Assembly: GCA_031256885.1 (NCBI GenBank)
Contig: JAIRPS010000113.1
Location: 1 to 5,403, forward strand
From: Bifidobacteriaceae bacterium
GTDB taxonomy: Bacteria > Actinomycetota > Actinomycetes > Actinomycetales > WQXJ01
Length of the DNA stretch: 5,403 bases
Direction of reading: 5' to 3'
Shown: one piece after another, positions 1 through 5,059 of the stretch
Numbering within the stretch: the stretch's first letter is position 1
How the letters are laid out: each line of letters begins with the position of its first letter
The notes under the pieces: model-generated
What the model was told of the DNA's origin: nothing
The model's input: only the letters and a program-made list of their open reading frames with translations
Database searches by the model: none
Made by a program: the position numbers and the translations under genes

Positions 1-1
1 G

Positions 2-463
2 GTGGGGGTGGAGCGCACTGCCGCCAGCCAGACGCTTGATCGTCGTCTATTGGCTTTGGATCAGCTGCTCGGTGAATGGTTGGACCGCTGGCAGCCGGCT
101 GCTGTGGCGGTGGAGCGGCCTTTTGCGCGGCGTGACGTATCAACCATTACGGCAACCGCTCAAGTGGCGGGGATTGCAATGGTCGCGGCGGCGCGACGCA
201 ATATCCCCGTCGCTTTACATACGCCAACCGAGGTCAAGGCGGCGGTCACCGGTAATGGTCGGGCACCCAAAGAACAAGTCCAACGGATGATTGCTCGCTT
301 GCTTAGCCTGCCCGAAGTCCCCAATCCGCCCGATGCCGCTGATGCACTAGCCGTCGCGATTTGCCATGCCTGGCGGCCAAGTAGTCTTTCTGCGCTTCCC
401 GATGCCCACACCGATGCGCAAAAAGCCTGGTTGGAGGCAGAAAGGGCAGCCAAGCGGCGATGA
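2..463 (+). CDS. ruvC: RuvC, crossover junction endodeoxyribonuclease (5'-truncated by window edge)
   Basis: RuvC is the Holliday junction resolvase: a dimer that makes symmetric metal-dependent nicks in the junction held by RuvAB. About 153 residues are visible. The RNase H-like fold is recognisable by VAVERPF, whose Glu (residue 38 of the visible part) matches catalytic E66 of E. coli, and by PPDAADALAVAICHAW, whose two Asp residues (111 and 114) match D138 and D141. The segment VKAAVTGNGRAPKEQVQRM is also typical of the family. The first catalytic Asp (D7 in E. coli) and the first strand are absent, so the gene begins before the window. The frame is open to the left edge, and the GTG at position 2 is probably an internal Val codon, not the start. 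The C-terminal tail after about residue 127 is charged and poorly conserved. The gene ends 76 bases before ruvA, which may have its own promoter in that gap. Confidence 0.95.
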   Translation: MGVERTAASQTLDRRLLALDQLLGEWLDRWQPAAVAVERPFARRDVSTITATAQVAGIAMVAAARRNIPVALHTPTEVKAAVTGNGRAPKEQVQRMIARLLSLPEVPNPPDAADALAVAICHAWRPSSLSALPDAHTDAQKAWLEAERAAKRR

Positions 464-471
464 GTCGGAGC

Positions 472-500
472 GTGACGGTGGTTAGTGTTAGCCTTAGTCT
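472..500 (+). promoter_or_regulatory. Candidate ruvAB promoter, RecA_NDp/PafBC-like
   Basis: The gap between ruvC and ruvA contains GTGACGGTG (472-480), then 8 bases, then TAGCCT (489-494). From memory, the actinobacterial LexA-independent damage promoter (RecA_NDp, activated by PafBC) has the form TTGTCRGTG-N8-TANNNT. This site matches 7 of 9 upstream positions, the exact spacing and the TANNNT rule. The same region can also be read as a weak vegetative promoter: GTGACG (472-477), a 17-base spacer, then TAGTCT (495-500). Either reading puts transcription initiation near 500-507, just before ruvA. The match is seen in the sequence; promoter activity is inferred. Confidence 0.4.
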
Positions 501-504
501 TAGT
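481..504 (+). repeat. Four-copy tandem hexamer YTTAGY
   Basis: Four adjacent 6-base units fit YTTAGY exactly: GTTAGT, GTTAGC, and then CTTAGT twice. The array lies directly after ruvC and before ruvA, and it creates three TANNNT hexamers in 6-base phase (483-488, 489-494, 495-500), each able to serve as a -10-like element. Its last unit runs into the candidate LexA box. The repeat itself is plain in the sequence; any role in promoter spacing is inferred. Confidence 0.7.
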
Positions 505-516
505 ACAAATGTTCGC
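501..516. promoter_or_regulatory. Candidate degenerate LexA (SOS) box before ruvA
   Basis: TAGTACAAATGTTCGC resembles the Gram-positive/actinobacterial LexA operator TCGAAC-N4-GTTCGA. It matches 9 of 12 specified positions and 7 of 8 in the GAAC-N4-GTTC core, with an intact right half-site (511-515). It ends 23 bases before the ruvA start codon and would overlap the transcription start predicted from the upstream promoter element, as expected for a repressor site. ruvAB is LexA-controlled in E. coli and the ruv genes belong to SOS regulons in several actinobacteria, so the context fits. The left half is imperfect, so binding could be weak or absent. Confidence 0.45.
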
Positions 517-525
517 TTATTGGCT

Positions 526-532
526 GAGGGAG
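526..532 (+). promoter_or_regulatory. ruvA ribosome binding site
   Basis: GAGGGAG lies 7 bases before the GTG at 540. It supports that GTG as the ruvA start, which gives the universally conserved RuvA N-terminus MIGxLRG. Confidence 0.7.
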
Positions 533-539
533 AAGAGCA

Positions 540-1127
540 GTGATCGGGTCGTTACGTGGTCGCGTTTTAGCCGTGCGGTCAGGTAGTTTGCTGATTGAGT
601 GCGGTGGCATTGGCTGGCTGGTGCGAGCCACGCCACGCGCCTTGGCCTTGGCGCGGCCAGGTGAAGAAGCAACCGTCATGACCACTTTAACTTTCGCACA
701 AGATGCGTTGACCCTCTACGGTTTTGCGGACGATGCCGAACGCGAGGCTTTCACGGCAGTTCAGACAGTCTCGGGCATTGGGCCACGCATTGCTTTGGCG
801 ATTTTGGCGCAGCTAACCCCCAGCCAGTTAGCTAAAGCGGTTAGTGCCGGTGATACTGCCGTCTTGCAGCGCGTGCCGGGAATTGGCCGTAAAGGGGCGC
901 AACGGTTGGTTTTAGAGCTGGCAGGCAAACTAGTTGGCGACACCGCTGGCTTGGCGGCTGGAGCGCTCAACGCCACCGAAAATGAGGTGATCACCGCCCT
1001 GCAAGGTTTAGGTTGGTCAGAAGCAGTAGCTGGCCAGGCAGTAGCCGCTGTGGTTGAGTCGGGTAGTGCCCAAGATGTGGCTAGCTTATTGCGTGCTGCC
1101 TTGCGCCAGTTGGGTGGTAAAGCATGA
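540..1127 (+). CDS. ruvA: RuvA, Holliday junction branch migration complex DNA-binding subunit
   Basis: RuvA tetramers bind the four-way junction, hold it open and load RuvB rings for branch migration. The protein has 195 residues (E. coli 203) and starts at GTG with MIGSLRGRV. Domain I is the OB-fold (about 1-62, ending in LTLYGF). Domain II carries two helix-hairpin-helix motifs, [13 protein letters not shown] (77-89) and [16 protein letters not shown] (112-127), that contact the DNA backbone. Domain III (about 148-192, [12 protein letters not shown] onward) is the mobile RuvB-binding three-helix domain, joined by a short linker. In the acidic pin, where E. coli has E55-D56, this protein has Q54-D55, so one of the two acidic residues is lost. 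In the second hairpin motif the usual Thr after GIGxK is Gly (119). The stop overlaps the ruvB start (ATGA), indicating translational coupling. Confidence 0.97.
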   Translation: MIGSLRGRVLAVRSGSLLIECGGIGWLVRATPRALALARPGEEATVMTTLTFAQDALTLYGFADDAEREAFTAVQTVSGIGPRIALAILAQLTPSQLAKAVSAGDTAVLQRVPGIGRKGAQRLVLELAGKLVGDTAGLAAGALNATENEVITALQGLGWSEAVAGQAVAAVVESGSAQDVASLLRAALRQLGGKA

Positions 1128-2260
1128 GCGATAATTTGTCTGAACCATCCGTTAGCCTGCCGAGTTCCGCAAACCAGCCAGACCAGTTGAGCGGCATGCT
1201 CAATGCTGCCGCTGACGCTTCCGAACGGGCTTTGGAAGCTGCGTTGCGCCCCAAACATTTAGATGAGTTTGTGGGGCAACGCGCCGTGCGTGAACAGTTA
1301 GAACTGGTTTTGCAGGCGGCACGCGGTCGCGGCTCCAGCCCCGACCATGTTTTGCTGTCTGGTCCGCCCGGTCTAGGCAAAACCACTTTGTCAATGATTA
1401 TTGCCACCGAACTGGGCGTGCCAATGCGCGTCACATCTGGGCCAGCCATTCAACATGCCGGTGACCTGGCGGCTGTGCTCAGTTCCTTAGAAGCCGGTGA
1501 GGTGCTGTTTGTTGACGAGATTCACCGTTTGGCCCGTCCGGTGGAGGAAATGCTTTACGTGGCCATGGAGGACTTCCGGGTAGACATTGTGGTTGGTAAA
1601 GGCCCGGGTGCTAACGCCATCCCCTTGACTTTGCCACCCTTTACGGTGGTTGGTGCCACTACGCGAGCCGGCTTGCTGCCTGCTCCCTTACGCGACCGTT
1701 TCGGTTTCACAGGACACTTGGATTATTACGCCAACGACGAGTTAGAACAGGTGCTCAGCCGTTCCGCCCGCCTGCTTAGCGTGGAACTAACCAGTCAAGC
1801 GGCCAGCGAAATTGCTTCACGATCGCGCGGCACACCACGGATTGCTAACCGCCTGCTGCGTCGGGTGCGTGACTGGGCACAAGTGCGTGGTACTGGTGTA
1901 GCGGACCATGCGGCCGCCATCGCCGCATTAGCTGTGTACCAAGTTGACGAACGCGGACTGGACCGTTTAGACCGGGCCGTGTTGGATGCTTTGGTCAATC
2001 GGTTTGCCGGGCAACCAGTTGGTTTGAGCACGTTGGCGGCAGCAGTTGGCGAAGAGACCGATACTATTGAGTCAATGGTTGAGCCGTTCTTGCTGCGTGA
2101 GGGCTTGGTGATGCGCACACCGCGTGGGCGGGTCGCTTCACCAAGCGCTTGGCAGCACCTTGGATTAGAGCAGCCGTCAGGCAGCCGCCAAGGACGCTTG
2201 GAGATCGAAAATGGGTCAGATACCTGTGATGGATTTCCGTTGACAGGCTTAGTAACCTAG
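1124..2260 (+). CDS. ruvB: RuvB, Holliday junction branch migration ATPase
   Basis: RuvB is the hexameric AAA+ motor that pumps DNA through the RuvA-bound junction. The start is ATG overlapping the ruvA stop, with only a weak GGTGG before it, so translation is probably coupled; another in-frame ATG lies at 1196. Visible motifs are Walker [10 protein letters not shown] (80-88, Lys86), Walker B LFVDEIHR (128-135, Asp131/Glu132), sensor 1 GATTR (177-181), the arginine finger in PLRDRFG (Arg192, matching E. coli R174), sensor 2 [12 protein letters not shown] (236-247), and the C-terminal winged helix with [13 protein letters not shown] (331-343). At 378 residues it is longer than usual (E. coli 336). 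The excess is a variable N-terminus of about 18 residues and a tail of about 28 residues after WQHLGLEQ (343-350) that I do not recognise. The catalytic core is complete and should be functional. Confidence 0.97.
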   Translation: MSDNLSEPSVSLPSSANQPDQLSGMLNAAADASERALEAALRPKHLDEFVGQRAVREQLELVLQAARGRGSSPDHVLLSGPPGLGKTTLSMIIATELGVPMRVTSGPAIQHAGDLAAVLSSLEAGEVLFVDEIHRLARPVEEMLYVAMEDFRVDIVVGKGPGANAIPLTLPPFTVVGATTRAGLLPAPLRDRFGFTGHLDYYANDELEQVLSRSARLLSVELTSQAASEIASRSRGTPRIANRLLRRVRDWAQVRGTGVADHAAAIAALAVYQVDERGLDRLDRAVLDALVNRFAGQPVGLSTLAAAVGEETDTIESMVEPFLLREGLVMRTPRGRVASPSAWQHLGLEQPSGSRQGRLEIENGSDTCDGFPLTGLVT

Positions 2261-2263
2261 ACT
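2240..2263 (+). promoter_or_regulatory. Weak promoter-like element before yajC
   Basis: A perfect TTGACA (2240-2245) inside the end of ruvB is followed by TAGACT (2258-2263), which includes the ruvB stop codon. The 12-base gap is too short for a normal vegetative promoter. Read as a RecA_NDp-like site, the upstream part matches 6 of 9 and the spacer is 9 instead of 8. The arrangement TGAC-R-G, TTAGT, TAGNCT resembles that before ruvA. This is a low-confidence candidate start for yajC-secDF transcripts; read-through from ruvB is equally possible. Confidence 0.2.
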
Positions 2264-2291
2264 CTCCCTTTGGACTTTTCACAAACATCGC

Positions 2292-2297
2292 AAGGAG
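2292..2297 (+). promoter_or_regulatory. yajC ribosome binding site
   Basis: AAGGAG lies 10 bases before the GTG at 2308 and decides that start. The next in-frame Met codon (2395) falls inside the membrane segment and would destroy it. Pyrimidine-rich sequence just after the ruvB stop (2264-2270) can pair with this site. Confidence 0.7.
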
Positions 2298-2307
2298 TCG
2301 AGACGAA

Positions 2308-2793
2308 GTGAATCCCCTAACGGTGGCCGGACTGGTCAGTGCTGAGTCGCCTTCACCGGCGGCTGGAACCGGCCAGACCGGCTCAAACCTGCCCATGTTG
2401 ATCATGCTTGGCGTGGTCATAGTGCTTTTAGTGCTGTTTCAACGGCGCGGTCGCAAACGCCAAGCCGACGCTGATGCTTTCCGCAACGAGCTGGCTCCCG
2501 GCCAGCGCGTAATGACCATGAGCGGCATGATTGGCGTGATCAGCCAAGTAAACGGTGATGTCATCACAGTCATGTCGGCTTCGGGCGACGAATCTGCCTG
2601 GATTCGCCGGGCGATTCGTTCGGTGGTGCCTGATGACGAGTGGGAAGCGATGACTGCCGAATATCCCGATGAAGAGCCAGAGGAACCAACTTCAGCTGAC
2701 CAGACGCTTGATGCTTCTGATCATCAGGCGATTGAGGAAAAAGCCCCACACACCGACAAACCCGACTCAGGCATTGAGCCGGGCAAGCAGTAG
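2308..2793 (+). CDS. yajC: YajC, Sec translocase accessory membrane protein
   Basis: YajC is a small single-span membrane protein that associates with SecD and SecF at the SecYEG channel; in E. coli it is not essential. The 161-residue product has a short N-terminal stretch rich in Ser, Ala, Pro and Gly (about 1-27), a membrane helix NLPMLIMLGVVIVLLVLFQ (27-45), a basic stop-transfer segment (QRRGRKRQ, 45-52), and the conserved YajC cytosolic domain with LAPGQRVMTMSGMIGVISQV (62-81) and IRRAIRSVVP (99-108). The last 50 or so residues form a strongly acidic, probably disordered tail, making the protein longer than E. coli YajC (110 residues). It lies 47 bases after ruvB and 48 before secD. Its TAG stop is in frame with secD, with no other stop between them. 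Identification rests on the domain pattern plus the yajC-secD-secF order. Confidence 0.93.
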   Translation: MNPLTVAGLVSAESPSPAAGTGQTGSNLPMLIMLGVVIVLLVLFQRRGRKRQADADAFRNELAPGQRVMTMSGMIGVISQVNGDVITVMSASGDESAWIRRAIRSVVPDDEWEAMTAEYPDEEPEEPTSADQTLDASDHQAIEEKAPHTDKPDSGIEPGKQ

Positions 2794-2799
2794 GAACCG

Positions 2800-2813
2800 G
2801 CGCCTTTAGGCGC
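2800..2813 (+). other. Small GC-rich hairpin between yajC and secD
   Basis: GCGCC (2800-2804) and GGCGC (2809-2813) form a perfect 5-bp stem around a TTTA loop, extendable by one pair with a bulged A. It begins 6 bases after the yajC stop. No T-tract follows, so it does not look like an intrinsic terminator. It may be a minor mRNA structure that affects secD translation or mRNA stability. Confidence 0.4.
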
Positions 2814-2841
2814 ACCGAGACGAGCGAAAGAAGAACCCAAG

Positions 2842-5058
2842 GTGGCTGCACGCAGCAAATCCGGCCGGCCGGTCAGGACCCTCGTGGTCCTGGCTGTGAT
2901 CATTGGAGCCTTGTTTGGCATAGTTGGTCTGGGCACTAAGACGTCAACAGCGTCGTTTACCCCCGGGCTGGCTCTTGACCTAATGGGCGGCACCCAGCTA
3001 ATCCTCAAGCCTGTCGCGGCCGATGGCGGTAATCAAGCGCCCTCGACCGAGGCTTTAGAGCAGGCTGTTGGCATTATCCGTCAGCGCGTCGATGCTTCCG
3101 GCGTTGCTGAGGCGGAGATTGCCCAGCAAGGCCAAGGCAATATTGTGGTGGGCATTCCTGGCACACCCAGTGAAGAGGACCTCAATCTGGTGTCGAAGTC
3201 CGCCAAGATGACCTTTAGGACGGTTTTGCGGGAGGATACTGCCCAGGCACCGTCACTGGTTGCCTGGATGGACCGTGATTATCCCAACCCTTCACCATCA
3301 ATCACCCCGGAAACGGCAGATCCCAGTGATCAGCCCAGTGCCGACACTAGTGAAGCAGCCAGTGAAGAACCCAGCGCAGCAGCTAGTGAAGAACCCAGCG
3401 CTGCGGCATCGGCGGATTCCAGCGCGGCAGCTAGCGAAGAGGCAAGTGAGCCTGCCAGCCAGGAGCCAAGTTCGACACCGCAAGCTTTACTGCTTGACTC
3501 CACCAACCTGGGCTATTCGGTGCAACCAGCGGCCTACCGTGGCGGTAAAGTGACTGCTGATGACCCGCCGGCTGAGGGTGATGACACGCTTGACTTGGGC
3601 ACTGATGGTGACAGTCAAATTGATCTGAGCCAATTGACTGAGGATGGCACAATCAACCTGGACGCCGATGGCAACACCACCACGCCAGCCTCCACTGAGC
3701 CGCCAACCGTTCCGGCAATGGATAACTTCACCGAGCGTCTTGAAGTTGCGCTTGACAGCAATCTGATCACCCAAGATATTGAAGACCGTTACGCCAATAT
3801 TGACTGTTCAATGGTTGGTTCGGACACTTCCGGTGTCGAAGCTGACCCTGATGCACCATTGGTGACATGCGGCGAGGCTTACCAAACCACCAGCGGTGTG
3901 CAATACGCCAAATATATTCTGGGTCCAGTCATGTTGGAAGGCAAAGAGATTGCTCGCGCCAACAATGGCCTGAAAACTGACAGCCAAGGCCACACCACCA
4001 GTGAGTGGGAAGTGACACTTGAGTTCAAGTCCACCGGTGCCCAACAGTTCAAAGACATCACCACCAAGATCACTGGCTTGACCGAGCCAACCAACCAGTT
4101 TGCGATTGTGCTGGATGATCGGGTGGTTTCCGCACCGCGCTCGCAAGCCGCCATTCCGGACGGTCGCGCCTCAATCACCGGTAACTTCACTGCCCAATCT
4201 TCAAAGGCTTTGGCAGACCAGCTGTCGTTCGGCGCTTTGCCGTTGAACTTTGTGGTCCAATCACGCGACCAGGTTTCCGCCACCCTGGGCACTGAGGCGT
4301 TGCAAAAAGGCCTACTTGCTGGTCTAATCGGCTTGCTGCTGGTGGCTTTGTACTCGTTCTTCCAATACCGGGCGCTGGCTTTTGTAACGATTGCTTCCCT
4401 GGTGATAGCCACTGGTGTTACCTACGGCACATTGCTGCTGCTGTCATGGGTGCAGGGGTATCGCTTGTCGCTGGCAGGTGTGGCTGGTGTGATTGTTTCA
4501 ATCGGTATTACCGCCGACTCGTTTGTTGTCTACTTTGAGCGAATACGTGACGAGTTGCGTGACGGTCGTGGCTTAACTCAGGCGGTTGAGTTGGCCTGGG
4601 TGAGGGCCCGGAAAACCATTCTGGCAGCCGATGCGGTCAACTTCATTGCCGCCGTGGTGCTTTATGTGGTTTCAGTGGGCGGCGTGCGCGGCTTCGCCTA
4701 CACGCTTGGTTTGACCACTTTGATAGACCTGGTAGTGGTAATGATGTTCACTCACCCAATGGTCTTGCTGGTGGCCAGGCGCCCCTTCTGGCTGAACGGG
4801 CACCCCTGGTCTGGTTTGGACCCGCATCGTTTAGGTGCTCCCGGGTCAGTTCATTACGCTGGGCGGCTGCGTGTTAGCCGGGTGCCTGAACGCACCGCCA
4901 GCACCACTAGTAAACGCCCCATCACGGCTGGCAGCGCTAAAAAGGGTGGCGGGCAGCGCACGCCGTTACCGGCAAGTCCACCCGGCCAGTCCTTGGCGGA
5001 ACGCAAAGCGGCATCGCTGAACAAGCGATCTACTTCCACAACGGGAGAGGAGAACTGA
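2842..5058 (+). CDS. secD: SecD, protein translocase subunit with enlarged outer domain
   Basis: SecD pairs with SecF in the membrane and uses proton flow to pull or release exported proteins on the outer side after SecA/SecYEG transport. At 738 residues it exceeds E. coli SecD (615). GTG 2842 is the first possible start after the yajC stop; its ribosome site (AAAGAAG, 2827-2833) is weak. TM1 is about 12-31. The P1 domain starts with LDLMGGTQLIL (45-55) and IIRQRVDASGVAEAEI (78-93). A low-complexity insertion spans about 146-294, including an 8-residue tandem repeat. P1 resumes with VVSAPRSQAAIPDGRASITG (428-447) and FGALPLNF (463-470). Five more membrane helices fall in about 488-645. TADSFVVYFERIRDEL (557-572) carries Asp559, matching proton-relay D519 of E. 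coli, in actinobacterial form. Cys322 and Cys343 are the only cysteines. A basic Ser/Thr/Pro/Lys-rich cytosolic tail follows (about 650-738). Confidence 0.96.
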   Translation: MAARSKSGRPVRTLVVLAVIIGALFGIVGLGTKTSTASFTPGLALDLMGGTQLILKPVAADGGNQAPSTEALEQAVGIIRQRVDASGVAEAEIAQQGQGNIVVGIPGTPSEEDLNLVSKSAKMTFRTVLREDTAQAPSLVAWMDRDYPNPSPSITPETADPSDQPSADTSEAASEEPSAAASEEPSAAASADSSAAASEEASEPASQEPSSTPQALLLDSTNLGYSVQPAAYRGGKVTADDPPAEGDDTLDLGTDGDSQIDLSQLTEDGTINLDADGNTTTPASTEPPTVPAMDNFTERLEVALDSNLITQDIEDRYANIDCSMVGSDTSGVEADPDAPLVTCGEAYQTTSGVQYAKYILGPVMLEGKEIARANNGLKTDSQGHTTSEWEVTLEFKSTGAQQFKDITTKITGLTEPTNQFAIVLDDRVVSAPRSQAAIPDGRASITGNFTAQSSKALADQLSFGALPLNFVVQSRDQVSATLGTEALQKGLLAGLIGLLLVALYSFFQYRALAFVTIASLVIATGVTYGTLLLLSWVQGYRLSLAGVAGVIVSIGITADSFVVYFERIRDELRDGRGLTQAVELAWVRARKTILAADAVNFIAAVVLYVVSVGGVRGFAYTLGLTTLIDLVVVMMFTHPMVLLVARRPFWLNGHPWSGLDPHRLGAPGSVHYAGRLRVSRVPERTASTTSKRPITAGSAKKGGGQRTPLPASPPGQSLAERKAASLNKRSTSTTGEEN
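3358..3477 (+). repeat. Five-unit 24-bp tandem repeat inside secD
   Basis: Five in-frame 24-base units encode SecD residues 173-212: ASEEPSAA twice, then ASADSSAA, ASEEASEP and ASQEPSST. Units 1 and 2 agree at 21 of 24 bases, including a 17-base identical core, with all three differences at third codon positions of Ala codons. Later units are more diverged. The pattern indicates expansion by duplication followed by drift under coding constraint. It lies in the extracytoplasmic insertion and is probably a flexible, acidic linker. Confidence 0.85.
5048..5052 (+). promoter_or_regulatory. secF ribosome binding site within the end of secD
   Basis: AGGAG, inside a longer purine run (5043-5054), lies 7 bases before the secF ATG at 5060 and overlaps the last secD codons (Glu-Glu-Asn). 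It is the strongest ribosome site in the window and fixes the secF start one base after the secD stop. Confidence 0.8.
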
Positions 5059-5059
5059 G

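Noticed and set aside
761..1258. Open antisense frame of 165 codons across ruvA/ruvB
   Set aside because: It is the shadow of strongly conserved RuvA and RuvB coding sequence. The translation looks like no known family and no ribosome site is apparent.
1295..1306. Inverted repeat CAGTTAGAACTG in early ruvB, resembling an operator
   Set aside because: It is internal to conserved RuvB codons (Gln-Leu-Glu-Leu), lacks the LexA spacing, and is short enough to arise by chance.
2794..2841. Terminator between yajC and secD
   Set aside because: The 5-bp hairpin at 2800-2813 is not followed by a T-run, and the genes belong to one functional cluster.
3260..3553. Open frame on the + strand overlapping the secD insertion
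   Set aside because: Low-complexity, stop-poor DNA gives a repetitive alternative frame. It continues through the repeat only because the codons repeat, and there is no supporting start signal.
3592..3678. Asp/Gly-rich stretch of SecD that looks like a calcium-binding loop
   Set aside because: Trial alignment to EF-hand or dockerin loops fails: the required Gly, Ile and last acidic positions do not line up in one register.
3879..4412. Open antisense frame of 177 codons inside secD
   Set aside because: It lies opposite conserved SecD P1 and membrane segments, and its translation shows no recognisable domain.
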